Numbered from the stretch's first letter, positions 1-11,950 are shown. The stretch is DNA of 47,392 nucleotides from Didymodactylos carnosus (GCA_905250885.1 CAJNOQ010000541.1:1-47392); one strand, 5' to 3'. The notes: generated by a model not told the origin, from the sequence alone. A program made the numbers and translations.

Positions 1-1102
1 TCCTTTTCGCGGTTTTGGTTTTTTGCTTTTGGGGATTTTTGTTTTTCTAATTTTTCCTCTTCGACGTTTTGCTCTTTTTTTATCGACATTTTTCCTTTCG
101 ATATTTTCCACCAAGATCGATACATTACTTACATATTTATGTTCCAAAGGAATAACTAATTTTAACGGACTATTTCTAACTTCCGACCAATTTATTAACG
201 CTTGACAAACATTTTGAATATTTTCTTCATCCGAAATAGGTAATGGAATTTCTGAACATAAATGTATTTTGTCTTTATTAATTACAACATTATAAACTAA
301 TGATAAACGATAACCATTTGTTATTGGAAGAATTTCATGTTGACAATCAGCATAAAAAACTAAATAATGATAATCATGATCACTTTTTGGTGATGAATAA
401 TCAAATATTTGTTCTTGATTATTATGTTTAATAATAAATTCTCCACCATTAAAACATGATGGTAAAATAATAACTAATGTACCAAACATACCATTCACTT
501 TTTCACTATCACGATGACATTTAAAAAAACTACCATTTTCATATAATAATAATTTATATAATTGTAAATCAATTAAATTATTTTTAATCCAACTACTATC
601 TAAACCTAAATGAGAAACAATTTTTGGTTTTAAATTATTTAATGTAAATTTATTCCATTTTGAATTTGTTATTCTAAATGATGATGGATTTAATTGCCAT
701 GTATGACGAATCTAAAATAGAGATATGATGTAGAATGATAAAATTTTCTTCTATTTTTTGAAATTTTTTTAATCTTACTGATGTATCGAAAATTGTTTCA
801 TCTTTTCTACCAAATGGTGCTAATGAACATTTTTCACCAATTAATTTTGCTTGTGATGGTAATAATGGAAATGTAATATATTCTTCTGTACCATCTATCA
901 TCAGTCCAGGATTACAAACATCTGTTAAACGACCACCACCACAATAATCACCCTGGTTTCTAACTTTTCCAAATGTTTTAAGCAAACGTTTTTGAAATGT
1001 TTTTGTGTTATCTTCCATCGGCGTTGAATTATTGTCTTCATTTTCGCTTGTACTACTGTCGCTCATATACATTGGTATTGAAAATAAAGTATTAGTGAAC
1101 AT
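1..1102 (-). CDS. 2OG-Fe(II) oxygenase (prolyl-4-hydroxylase-like), partial, 3' end outside window
   Basis: Predicted Fe(II)/2-oxoglutarate dioxygenase that would hydroxylate an unknown substrate. Exon 1 is 1102-779 and exon 2 is 711-133, separated by a 67-nt intron (778-712, GTAAGA...TTTTAG). The frame joins as DTS/IRHTWQLNP, a junction typical of this family. Iron ligands are the H-R-D triad (about residues 174-176, near 516-508) and the distal His in ADCQHE (about 233); Arg of GYRLSLVYN (about 243) would bind 2-oxoglutarate. After LEHKY a consensus donor (GTAAGTAATG) begins at 132. The frame stays open to base 1 but becomes a Lys/Arg/Pro-rich tract that does not look like the family, so I read 132-1 as intron. 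The start could be M1 (1102) or M13 (1066); the N-terminal 30 residues are acidic and Ser-rich. ATATTTTAG directly precedes the first ATG, so an upstream exon or a spliced leader is possible. Family call firm; substrate unknown. Confidence 0.85.
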
Positions 1103-1358
1103 CTAAAATATTTATCATAAATCAAACATTATGTGTTCAAAACTGATCGAAGGAAAAATCATTGTATTCACCGATAAATATGAGAGAGACAGAGAAAGAG
1201 AAAGAGAGATAATCAGCTTTGGATAGTTCTATTTTCTTAGAATCCATACTTTCTAGAACGTTACGGGGAGAGAGATTTCTGACCGATTTCGTTCATACTC
1301 TCAGAAGATCTCTGTTCTCGTTTGATTTCACTCTCAATCAATTCCCTAGTCAAACATT

Positions 1359-1868
1359 TGAGAATTTTGAGAGTCTTGATACAAATAAAGAATAATATGT
1401 AAATTATTTCTAGTTTATTTTTGCTTGTTATTAGTAAGAACATGTTGCTGAACGAAACGTTTCAATTTCTTAACTAAATTTTCTTCAATGGCACATACAT
1501 TAAAAAACTAATTTCAACTAAATCAGATCAAGCATAATAATAAAAACTTAAAAATATTTACATAAAATTATCATGTATAAATGAATCACTTTATACAACT
1601 TTCTTACGATATTAGAACAAGAATTAGTATTCTAGAAACAAGAGAAACTAATTAATAATTAAGAAAATAATAATTAATTTTGTGCTTAATAATATAATTA
1701 TTATGTTTGATCTGATTTAGTCGAAATTAGTTTTTTATTGCATGTGCCATTGACGAAAATTTAGCTAATAAATTGAAACGTTTGGTTTGGCTCAGCAACA
1801 TATTCTTATGAATAACAAGAAAAAAATAAAATAGAAATAATTTACAGATTTTCTAGTCTCAAAAGCAG
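1359..1868. repeat. Fold-back element with ~170-190-bp imperfect inverted arms
   Basis: Left arm about 1359-1545 and right arm about 1700-1868 are imperfect reverse complements. Matching blocks include GTTGCTGAACGAAACGTTTC (left) against its complement near 1790, and a block around TTTGATCTGATTTAG near 1710. The loop of about 150 bp is AT-rich. No coding capacity is visible; a non-autonomous DNA element (MITE or fold-back) is the simplest reading. Confidence 0.7.
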
Positions 1869-2426
1869 CTTTAGTATAAAATACGCTTTGTTTGGATCAA
1901 AATTTATTAGACCCTTAGTGTATAGCACATCTTTTTTATCTCGCATACGACAAGATACGCACATATGCGGTCTAACAAGAGAACAAAGAGAAAAAGATTT
2001 CATCCAAGAAATAGAAAGACAGTTTCTTATTCTCTTTCCTTTCTGTATGTGTCATTATGTCTTACATAATGCGACATCCAACAAAGAAAAAGATGAGTAG
2101 TTTAAACCGTCAACTACTACTGCCAAATACTCGTTTCATTTCCATCTATTTATTTCGCCTTACCACTGTTTTCTTTAGGTCTGGCCCGGGGCAGCCAACA
2201 TTGGGGAGAGGGGCCACGATCTTGCTCAACTGTAAGAGCCAATGACAAGTCACACATTGGTATTTACCTTTATTTATAATGAGAGAGACGGATGTTTTGC
2301 TGAAACAATTCATTGAAAGGATGTAATAACTAAGTTTTATATTTACTTCATTTTTAATTCTATAAATGAAGAAAATTTGAATGTCATTCGACCTCTTTCC
2401 AAAGAAAGAGTCGTAGAAAAAATTTC

Positions 2427-3622
2427 TTTTATTGACCTGTGTTGATCTCTTTACACAATAAACGCATTATCTCAAGACAATAGCCTCTTTACATTTAACT
2501 ATTTTTTGTCAAACAATAACGGTAAATATTGGGAAAAATACCATGAGAAGTATGTTTTCATTTACAATAATGTTGTCGTTATGTATACTACTAAACAAAA
2601 AGGACAAGAAGCGTTTATCAGCGAATTCTATTTGTTTAAATGTAATAAAAAGATAAATTTTCTAGAAAGATGAAGGTTAAGTATATATGTTTCGTCTTAC
2701 AACATTACAAACATAGAATTTAAAAATAATGAAATTCAACTACGCTACTGTATTAATAATTTTCGTTCTAGAAATACTTGAGACGAAACTACAGTTTGTG
2801 GCTTGTCTACAACATGTACATTTATATACCAAATATTAACTTTAAGAGCATAAAATCTATGGGAACTGCTTGTCTTCGCACACTCTAAGTTTACAGATTC
2901 TGTGGATGCTCACCACCTACGAACTTTATACATTTCAAATCTGTGGGTGCCAAAGCACCCACGGTCCTCAAGCTTCCGCCACCCCCGATGAAAGGGATTG
3001 TAAATTGTTGTGTTATGATGACTGACGTACATACACATACCTGAACGAATGTAACGAAGATAATTTACATACATACGCCGACTAATTAGTGTGATCGACG
3101 TGCATACACAGCGATTAATTAGTGTGACTAACGTGAAGACGACTAAACCGAGTTGACGATCTCGTCGTAAGCTTTAGATCAACAAACTTTTACAAATGAA
3201 GAAGCATAGTTTTATAGTGTGTTTGTGGAGTAGTGGATGATGACACTAAGCTAGGAAGTGTGAAGAAAGTGCATAAAAATGTTGTCTGGGAAAAGGCTGT
3301 TTTTGTCTGTGAAACCTAGGATACTTCTAATTAATACATGGAAATGAAGTTTTCAGTGTTGGGCGACACACAAAGGCAGTTGAGGCACTGATCCTTATTT
3401 TCGAGTGGGATGCTATTTTGAATTCGCTAATGGACGCTTCTTGTCCTTTTTGTTTAGCAGTATACATAACGACAACATTATTGTAAATGAAAACATACTT
3501 CTCATGGTATTTTTCCCAATATTTACCGTTATTGTTTGACAAAAAATAGTTAAATGTAAAGAGGCTATTGTCTTGAGATAATGTGTTTATTGTGTAAGGA
3601 GATCAACACAGGTCAATAAAAA
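2427..3622. repeat. Element with ~200-bp inverted terminal repeats and unrelated interior
   Basis: Left arm 2427-2628 and right arm 3421-3622 are close reverse complements over about 200 bp (for example ATTGGGAAAAATACCATGAG left against its complement at about 3498-3517). The approximately 790-bp interior has no recognisable gene. It contains a GC-richer hairpin, GTGGGTGCCAAAGCACCCAC, near 2945. Similarity stops abruptly outside both arms, so these are true ends. Family unknown; no clear target-site duplication seen. Confidence 0.75.
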
Positions 3623-3770
3623 AAAAGTTTCCTAAATGGTGCTAGGAGACATCTTTGATGCAATATATTTCGTAGAAGAAACACACTGAAACAACTTAGA
3701 AATCTAAAGTCGCTACGGTCCAATTGGCGATAGGATGTGATGATTAAAGACAATACCATAATGTTAGAAC

Positions 3771-4187
3771 TTTAAGAATAGGTGCGGCTAAAGCCATGTT
3801 AAGAATTTTAATAAAAAATTAAAAGAAAATTGAAAAAATAATAATTAAAATTTAAAATTCGATATTTCCACCTATTCATACAGTCATTTTCAAGTTGCTC
3901 GGTGCACAGAATTTCACATAAAAATGATAATGATAAAACTGACTGCATGTATTTTGTTTTTTCTTTTCATCTTTTTTTCGTTCTTGTGTATGTATAGAAA
4001 TCTAAAATTCTGCAGTCAGTTTTATCGTTTTCATTTTTATGTAAAATTCTGTACGATGAGCAACTTGAAAATGACCGTATGAATAGATGGAAATATCGAA
4101 TTTTAATTTTTAATTATTATTTTTTCAATTTTCTTTTAATTTTTTATTAAAATTCTTAACATGGCTTTAGCCGCAACTATTCTTAAA
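3771..4187. mobile_element. Palindromic MITE, 417 bp, ~178-bp arms
   Basis: Both ends begin TTTAAGAATA followed by a GYGGCTAAAGCC block (3771-3796; complement 4162-4187). Arms 3771-3948 and 4010-4187 match with few differences around a 61-bp pyrimidine-rich loop. Similarity ends exactly at the two terminal decamers. It has no coding capacity. The transposase family is not assignable from these ends. Confidence 0.8.
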
Positions 4188-6339
4188 TATCTATTTTTTA
4201 ATCCTGACCATAAACTCAGAAAATACTATAATGTTGAAACAAGCACAAACACTAATCAAGAAAGAAAATTATTGATATTTATTGTTCATTTACAGGGTAA
4301 AAGATTCCTTCATCCTCTGTTAGAATATCTAAAAAGTCGAAAAAATACAAAGGCTTCAGGTGTCGAATTTCCTTAACCTTTCTATTATTCACTATTACCG
4401 ACAAAAATCAAATTTTTAAAACTATAGTTTGATGATGAATTAAAAGTTTTTTTCAAACTGTAGAGCACAAAATTCTGAAGTGAATCAGAATGATGAACGC
4501 TACTTGTTGATTTCATACTTTTTTTTGCAAGTATTTCGTTTTCTTACCATAGGATTTACATTTCAAAGATTTTGATGATACCAGTAGTAGATGTGTGAGA
4601 ACTAGTTGTTTTACCAATTGTTTAACCAAACTAAAGCACGTTGTAAAGTGCTGTTGCTCGAATTGCAGAAGACGAAATTCAAAAAGTAGCATTGACAACA
4701 AACCTAAACGTATTATGCCATTGCCGAAACAACTGTGTAAGCCATCTTCATATCCTGTCTTGCTTTTATTTTTAATTTATTGTTTAGCTCAAATGCGCAG
4801 TTAACATTATTATTTTCTTCAACATATTTATTTTGTGACGGTAGGTTAAAAACTTGTCCGTTCTTATTTCAACAACTTTATGCAATGTTTGTTGTGGCTA
4901 CCTCAAGCAAAACGACGTGGCTGCTGGTTTTGTTTTACGCAGGCCTGTTACCGAAATATACAACGTCTCGGACTTGTAAAACTGTACGACGACGATATAT
5001 TAAAATGTATTTACGGAAATCTGTGAGTCTGTCGTTACTGCCAAAATCAAAACTAACAGATAGATTTCATTTTTTCTATCTATTTGTTCATTCTTCATTC
5101 GCACTAACAGCACCATTATTTGGTTTGTAGAGCAGCAACAGTAGCACGATAACAAGAGTTGCTGTTACTAGTGCGCAAATGGTTCCGAAATCAAGATGAA
5201 GCGCAACAGCCTTGAGCTCCTTAATATTATATGAAGAGATAAAAGTGACAAGTGACTACCGTCTTGATATTGATTCTTATAGCGAAGGAATTTCATCGTT
5301 TACATGTACATTTCTCCACTCAACATCGATTTTAATTGCAAAATTAAAAAGAAAACTATGTGATTTTACGATTAGAAGATTGCCAGAATTCGATAGTTTG
5401 TCATTTATTCTACAGTTTTGAATTTAATAGTTAAAGCGTATTTGTTTCGTACTCACCCTTCGTGCCTATGGCTGTGAGCTTTGCGCCTGGTTAGTGATAG
5501 GTCTCTATTGCAGTTCAAAGCAAATCGAGCGTTTCGTTCAAAATGTTACCTATGCATAACTGACTATTTACCTTTCTCAACAGATATTCGAAACAATTTT
5601 CTTCTGTTCGTTTGTATGCAATGACTAATGAGAGCTATATCAGAGTAAAGTTCAGTTATTGATCAACAATATTTTTTTTCATTCGAAGACAAAGTACATG
5701 TAAAACTAACATCTGTCGAATATTTATCAAGCCATTATTGCTGTTAACTGTCATTAGTCATTTTCTTATGCGCATAGAATCCGATGCATGCCGCTTTGTT
5801 TCTGTTGTTCACGCATTCTTAATTGCTTCTTGCTACCATACACAACAAAGTAATGCGTATAATAAATATTCATATAATAAAAATTGTCAATATACTACGA
5901 ACACATGCTTAAGAAATAGTTATAGCTCATCAAATGTATTCTGTCGACCAATATCATAAGTAAAAATTAATTTGTATTTGTTCAATTTATCAATATGGTC
6001 CAACATGTGTAGCATGATTATATATTTCACTTGACGAATATATAAAGCTTTTCGATCTTTTCAATATGCTTGCTGCTCATAGAGTCATAAAATAAATTAG
6101 CATTGTCATTTATCTGCAACAAAAGAAAGAAATAAGAGACAAACGTTAAACACTCTCTTTCAAGCAAAAAAATTTCTAGACACAGAAAGCTGCTCATCAG
6201 CCAATTTAGTTCTCTAAATAGAGCACATTTCCGAAGTTACAATAAGCATCAGATATTAATGATGAACCTCAAAGCGGAGATCTTTTTGTCGATAGTTGCC
6301 AGCAAAGTGAATGAGCAGATAGCCTGAACGTATTAACAT
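4188..6339. other. No recognisable gene
   Basis: Two overlapping open frames on the plus strand (4595-4804, Cys/Arg-rich N-terminal half then hydrophobic; 4780-5130, mildly hydrophobic) resemble no family I recognise and are in different frames. They may be remnants of one membrane-protein gene or chance. No RNA gene, clear inverted repeat or transposon end was seen. Confidence 0.4.
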
Positions 6340-6599
6340 AAAACCGTTCAGTGATTATATCGTCAGGTCTATCTTTATCCTGGGCACCTCGATTCGGTAA
6401 ATATGGCAATTCGTATATGGCCAATACAGGCAGTGGCAAGATTGTCATGTTTTGCGCTGGTTTCACTTCCAATGCTACTGGTGCCGTAGACGCCAGTGGA
6501 TTAGATCAAACAGGCTAAATTGCTTTTGATTCGAATATGAATATCTACGTTTGTGAATATGGCAAGTATCGCGTAGTCAAACTTGTCAAATTGCCTTGA
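6340..6599 (+). pseudogene. NHL-repeat protein remnant
   Basis: Reading one plus-strand frame ending at the TGA at 6597-6599 gives two NHL beta-propeller-like units. The second is clear: IAFDSNMNIYVCEYGKYRVV, compared with the NHL consensus GIAVDSNGNIYVADTGNNRV. The first (around FGKYGNSYMANTGSGKIV) is weaker. A TAA at 6516-6518 breaks the frame exactly between the repeats, where the motif normally has Gly-Tyr-Gly or similar. NHL proteins usually have four to six repeats; upstream repeats are absent here. No splice site pair rescues the stop convincingly. Extracellular NHL proteins are very numerous in bdelloids, which fits a decayed gene copy. Confidence 0.6.
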
Positions 6600-7047
6600 T
6601 ATCTGTGTCCATACATACGCATGAATTGTTAAGAAAAACAATATATTCTACTTTCTTTTATCCTGAACATTGCTTTTAATTATACGAGCTTTGAATAAAC
6701 TGTTCGTTTTCGAATGCCTCATTCAATCAAAATATTTTTATGCGCGAATAGCACAAGGGAAAACAGTAGAGACTTAATATGCAATTTATAATATTTCTCG
6801 TTTTCAGATAAATTCAAATCGATCACCTATAATATTGTACAAATGAAAACTCGAATTGAATTGAATCACGATTTTTCGGATTCCTTTCGTCCTCTCTTGC
6901 GCATCTTCATCATACATCTATGAAGAAAATGAACATTGTAGTGATGTAGACCTAGACACATATTTTTAAACACAATTTTACACAAGTTAATGGAGAGTGT
7001 ACGCTCAGATTTTCAATATTTCTATAATTATGGCAGTGTTTTCTGTC

Positions 7048-7053
7048 TTTATT
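7048..7053 (-). terminator. AATAAA polyadenylation signal of the cupin gene
   Basis: On the minus strand AATAAA occurs about 96 nt after the cupin stop codon, in the context GAAATAAAGACAG. It is the first canonical signal downstream and supports a real, expressed eukaryotic transcription unit. Confidence 0.55.
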
Positions 7054-7148
7054 TCATAAATTCTATTAAGAGGATGAAAGTTACAAAAAAAATCTGGGTC
7101 TTTTCTTGTCTCTCGTCCATCTCATTGTCAAAGAGAGAGCACTGCTTT

Positions 7149-7505
7149 TCACTGAGCTACTGATGCATCTCTGTTCTTGACCTCCGCAGGTGGATGGGTG
7201 GCTTCGACAGCGGTAAAGTTCTCCAGAATCTTGTAGGTATGCTTGGCACCTTTGGGTACAATCCAAGAATCACCAGCGCTGAGGAGAACTTTTTGATCGT
7301 TATCAAAATGCAGTTCAGCCTTGCCTGAGATGACATAACCACATGTTTCGTAATCGCGTGCCGATATAGGCTTCTCTTCCTGGGTCGGTTTTTCTTCTTC
7401 CCACATTCGCATCGACAGAGACTTGCCGCTCGCCAAATACTTCTGTCCCATCGCGCCTACGGGCGCTGTTTTCGATGAAACCTTAATGATGGATGTATCA
7501 GCCAT
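7149..7505 (-). CDS. Small cupin-domain protein, intronless, likely of bacterial origin
   Basis: 118 residues forming a single conserved beta-barrel (cupin_2). Motif 1 is the ARDYETCGYVISGKAELHF region (about residues 49-67), where the usual HxH is replaced. Motif 2 is GDSWIVPKGAKHTYKI (about 78-93), with the G-x5-P-x-G-x2-H spacing and its His. The SLSMRMWEEE lead-in and the EATHPPAEV tail match bacterial single-domain cupins. With the motif-1 histidines missing, metal binding is uncertain; enzymatic activity cannot be assigned. No intron. A pyrimidine-rich acceptor (CTTTCTGCTTCAG, AG at 7549-7548) lies 42 nt upstream of ATG and an AATAAA lies downstream, so the copy looks adapted to a eukaryotic genome. 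Its coding sequence is visibly GC-richer than the flanks. Horizontal transfer is inferred. Confidence 0.85.
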   Translation of the reverse strand: MADTSIIKVSSKTAPVGAMGQKYLASGKSLSMRMWEEEKPTQEEKPISARDYETCGYVISGKAELHFDNDQKVLLSAGDSWIVPKGAKHTYKILENFTAVEATHPPAEVKNRDASVAQ

Positions 7506-7549
7506 TCAATGTATTGTTGCTTGCTTCACAGTACGAAGATATATGATCT

Positions 7550-8885
7550 GAAGCAGAAAGAGATATAAAGAGCATTAGCACTTCATATTATTGGATTACG
7601 CGTCAGATACTTTTCTTGTTTGTTATAAAAAAAGGTATTGATGAATTTACGTCAGTACGTTGGCATACTTCCTGGCCCGATCGAGCAAGATTATCCATTT
7701 CGGCAAGACGTATTTCTCGAATAAGCAGTATGGTCCGATCGGGCAAGGAGTATCTTACCTGTTTTGACAAGATTTCCAGACGAATTGGCGCATAAATCAA
7801 AGGTATAGCGCATGTGAACATTTACTCCACGTGATAGAGTGTCAAAAAATGCGTTAGGTAGAATTTTCCTTGAGTGATATGCTGCTTTCTTCTTGATGCT
7901 GGAGAGCCGACAGTATATAATGTTTTATGGCCGAACAGACAAGAAGGCTAACATCTTTTCAGCAGTTCTTCTCGTTAAGGAAAAGGTATATTTGTATCTC
8001 GAATAATAAAATCTCTGTACGTATGATGTGTATTAGGAAATTTCATTTTTCAAATGTACACAAAAAAAGAAGAAAAAAAAGACGAAGCGTTTCGATACCG
8101 CATTGTGTATTGTTCTATTTTCTTTGTCGTGAAAATATTTATACATAACTATTACATCTTGCTTCTCTGACATTCAAAAGCTTGCTTTCGCTTTTATAAA
8201 TATGGTTAAAAGAACACTCGCAGCAACTGCTGTCTGTGTTAATATTAATCATGACAAATGGCACAGAGCCGCTACGAACAATCAACAAAAGAAAAAAAGA
8301 ACTTTCTGCCTAAAAAAAAAGCACAAAGTTAGAGAGTGACTATAGTCGAAAACAAGTAAAGAGATTTGTGAAATACACTGAATGGCTTCCACAACTACTA
8401 TCCATTTCAAAACAAAACAAAAATCCTCTGGACTAAACATTTGTATGCGGAATTTGCTGATCTTTTTGTTAGATTGTCCGAGTAAATCTACACATTTGCT
8501 GAAAATTTCGCTCATTTCGGATCAGAAATGAATGAGTTATGCGAATTTGAAGTTTACATTGCTACAGACAAAAGGCGGGTCAACTGAAGTTCCTTTGATC
8601 TGAAGATGAAAATAAATAATGCCACGATGATCAGCATATCTGACTACCTGTGTCTCGAGTGTTTTTGAGATTCCCAAATCTCCATATTTGGACATAGCAT
8701 GGTCTGTGGAGAGCGTTTGTAGCTCCCGGACCATAAGAGATGAAAATCTGGGACTTGTCCAGAATTGTTGACCAACATCCCAGGTCTCCAGTCCACTTTT
8801 TGGAATGGAAAATCCAAAACGTCTTCAATGATGAGAAAATTGAAAAAAAGTTAAACTTTTTGAAATCGTTTTATTTCGCATGTGG
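7550..8885. other. No recognisable gene
   Basis: Only short, unrelated open frames on both strands. 8537-8830 is less AT-rich than its surroundings and contains several open frames on the minus strand, but none resembles a known domain. Confidence 0.45.
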
Positions 8886-9092
8886 TCTAGATCGATAGAG
8901 AATCACATTTCGAGTAAAATGAGACCTTCGCAAAATTTTTAGCATGTTTCTGTGCTGAGTTAGTGCGAGTTACACTAATGAGGCCGAAAACTTTAAGTGT
9001 TTCATCCGCTTTTTCTCAACAGCACTAGTTTAAAGCGTCAGAAAAACCTCGCCAAGGTCTCTTACTCGAAATGTGATTCTCTATCGATCTAG
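8886..9092. mobile_element. Short MITE with ~40-bp inverted ends
   Basis: 8886-8927 (TCTAGATCGATAGAGAATCA onward to GAGACCT) is the near-perfect inverse of 9055-9092. The 127-bp interior has no coding capacity. The terminal motif CTAGATCGATAGAGAA recurs inside the large palindrome at 41.9-43.0 kb. Confidence 0.7.
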
Positions 9093-9229
9093 ATTACGCT
9101 TGGACTTTCAGAGAATGTATATCCCTAGATATTATCGCTAAGATCAGGTCGTTATTAGAGCCAATCTAATATTCTGTGAACAAGGAATGGCTGAGCCTCA
9201 GTCGTCTGTGCGTCAAACAGAACCGAACT

Positions 9230-10305
9230 GATCGTCGCTAGATCCTGAGAGTCACTAACAGAAAAGCGATTTTACACCAAGGATATTCAGAACTGTTATA
9301 AAACCATCAATCTTTTATGCATTTGTCATTTCTGTGCATTTTTATTTCGAGATCTTTGCACAGTAAACATCGATTGAGAGAAAAAACATCGAAACAGTCA
9401 TTTTTTGAGAAAGAAGACATTTTTGATCTACATAAAATGCTTGAAGGAACTGTACGATGGTAAAATCTATATTTAGGAATTTATATTCTCTCACTCACTG
9501 GCACTGCTGTGTACTTACTTTATAAATTAGTTACTTTTTTCTTTGATTTAACTCCGCTTTCAAACACTTAAAGAAGTAGACATGTAAGTAGTAGCATAAA
9601 GTAAATACCTGATATAAAAGATACTGCTTTTTTATCTTGTTTAAAATGAGAAGAAAAAGCTTTGTATCGTGAGCAAACACGTGACTATCATATAACTCTG
9701 TGTTCTATAGAAGAAGCAACAAAAAATCAAATAGGGAGAGAGAGAATTCTTCAATTTCAGAAACGAAAAGAAAAGACCTAAAGAGCAAAATTTGTTTTCG
9801 TCTCGTGTAAATGAAGAAGGGAGAACGTTACACATTCGCGTGATGAATGAGAAAAGTTTCAGCAATGTTTCAGTAGGCCTCTAGCATTCAGATAGATATA
9901 TATATGTCTCAGATACATCTCTATTGACATTTGCTTCGCATTTGTCACGTTTTCTTTCTGTGTAGAAGAAAAAGAGGAAACAAAAGAAAAAGAGAAAAAA
10001 AGAGGAAAGAGAACAGTTAAACATTACTTATTTGCTACGGCTCTAATATAAATTCCTAAATATAAATTTTGTTTCTTTAGACATTTTGTGTAGATTAAAA
10101 AGGTGTTCTTTCTCAAAAAATGCACTATATCTAAGGGCTTTTTCTATGTTCTTTCTCTCAATCGATGTTTACTGTGCAAATATCTCAAAATAAAAATGCA
10201 CAGAAGTGAGAAATTGATCAAAGGGTGCTGTTTTTATAGCAATTGTAAGTGTCCTCGGTGTAAGATCGCTCTGTTGTTAGTGGCTCTCAGGATGTAGTGA
10301 CGATC
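9230..10305. repeat. Element with ~256-bp diverged inverted terminal repeats
   Basis: Left arm 9230-9487 and right arm 10045-10305 pair along their length; examples are AACATCGATTGAGAGAAAAA (left) against its complement near 10156-10175, and TTTTACACCAAGGATATTC against the complement near 10245-10265. Divergence is moderate with small indels. The roughly 557-bp interior is purine-rich with no gene seen. The LINE remnant begins within 100 bp of the right end. Confidence 0.65.
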
Positions 10306-10369
10306 TTTGTGGCAAGATTACTATGGCTTCGCGACGCGCAATGAAGCGCAGATTCGACTAAGGAGAAGA

Positions 10370-11645
10370 CAAGTTTGTCCCATGTGCTTTACTTTTAAAG
10401 CGTTTGATAATGTAAATCATGAATGTTTGTTATTGAAGTTGTATAAAAAAGGAGTAAGAGGTGAAGCACTAAAATGGATACAAATTTAGTTTAAAGATCC
10501 AACATTACAGACTATTCTAGATGTTTGTGCTTCAAGAAAATGTTCAATTACTAAAGGAGTGCCCCAAGGCTCAATCTGGGGACTACTCTTACTTCTTGTC
10601 GTACGATTTAACGTGGACTAGCCATATCAATAAAATCTGTTCTAAAGCATCGTCAATAGTTGGTCTGATGAAATATTATAAGAGTATGTTATCTAGAAAT
10701 CCATTAGAAATTATTTATAAAGCGTGTGTTTTATCGATTTTGAATTATGGTTCTATAATTTACTCGCTAACAACAACGGTGAATTTGAATAAGGTTGAAC
10801 ACATTCAGTATGAAGCTGCAATGGCCACCAGTGGAACAATGGACGGTACATCAAAAGATCGATTATATGAGATCCTAGATTGGATTTCTAGAAAAAAACA
10901 TTTTTATATATTGAGGTTATTGACCATTTTCAATATCTTAAGGGTCTTGCACCTGCTTATCTAATCAATCATATAGAGTTCATAGACCAAATATTCGATA
11001 TAATTTACGAAGTAATTCGAACATCACAGTAGAGGTAGTAAATAATATTGAAAAGGTTTCAATACTGTTGCTACGAAAGAATGGAATAATCTGATGGTGA
11101 AAAATAGCGATTACATCACTATGAGCATTTCAAAAATGAGACTAAGTTTAAAATCAGATTTAATTACAGTACCACTATTTTCTGAAAAGTTAAAATTTTT
11201 GACATGTCGAGCAGACGCTTTATTTTTGAGGATACAATCAAACTTTCCAACACTTAATTATTATTTGTTTAAACACAAATGTATAGTTTACCTTGGACAC
11301 ACTACTACTTAATGGTATTGGAAGAAGCGAGGATGAACAGCAACTGTTTTCTCGGCTGTGAACTCTTATATTTGCGAAACAAAAAGATTCGGAAACTAGC
11401 AGCATGTCTAATTCGTTTTAATTCTATTTATAAACCATAAATCCATCATATCTCAAGGACCTGTCATTTATAGTTTATCGTATATTTTTTTCATTTTTAT
11501 ATTTGATTGTTACTGTTATCATTTTCTTTCCCCTCTAATTTCAATCTACTTTCCCTTGTTATCTCAATACATTGTTAAACATTGGGCATAGACTGACCTT
11601 GTCGCTGGCCTTTTCTACTATGAATCAATAAAGTTATAAAACAAC
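10370..11645 (+). pseudogene. Non-LTR retrotransposon (LINE) reverse transcriptase remnant
   Basis: Pieces of a jockey/CR1-like reverse transcriptase appear in order on the plus strand in different frames. They are the AFDNVNHE block (RT motif A, about 10395-10420), SITKGVPQGS (motif B, about 10548-10580), and then directly LTWTSHINKICSKASSIVGL (thumb region, about 10605 on) with ILNYGSIIYS. Next come a decayed KGLAPAYLINH-like stretch (about 10945-10970), YNLRSNSN-type sequence (about 11000-11020) and FPTLNYYLFKHK near 11250. Motif C (YADD) and the sequence between motif B and the thumb are deleted, so the copy is catalytically dead. The 5' part (endonuclease) is absent. AATAAA at 11627-11632 marks the 3' end. 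Confidence 0.85.
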
Positions 11646-11790
11646 TCTTTCACTTTCAAAAATGTTAGACAAGTATAGACGTGCATTTCTATGAAGGATG
11701 TTTTTCTTCGTTAGAAATTTGCATAGGACAAAATAAACGTCCGACGAAATGAAAAACATCGAACGATTCTTCTATTCGTAATATTGCGTA

Positions 11791-11950
11791 TAGTGATGGG
11801 TCAAGAGGTACGTCAGAATAGAGGTACGACGCACAGGAAACGAAATAGCGTATATATGTTATTTCGTACAGAAAACGAAAGAAAATTCTAGCCGTCAAAG
11901 AATTTCTCTTTGGTTCTTTCATTTCTGACGTACCTCTTCGGCCATCACTA
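11791..11950. mobile_element. hAT-like MITE, 160 bp
   Basis: The ends TAGTGATGG...AAGAGGTACGTCAGAA form 28-bp inverted repeats with three mismatches (11791-11818 and 11923-11950). The terminal TAGTGATGG resembles hAT superfamily ends. Flanking octamers ATTGCGTA (11783-11790) and ATTTCATA (11951-11958) agree at six of eight positions, consistent with an aged 8-bp target-site duplication. Further internal inverted symmetry surrounds GAAACGAAATAGCGTATATA. Confidence 0.7.

Noticed and set aside
1180-1212. Purine-rich GAGAGA tract as a regulatory element
   Set aside because: Simple-sequence tracts of this kind recur in the window (also near 9970 and 45830) without consistent relation to genes.
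6193-6215. Hammerhead ribozyme core (CTGATGAG on the minus strand)
   Set aside because: No matching GAAA segment or helix III at the right spacing.
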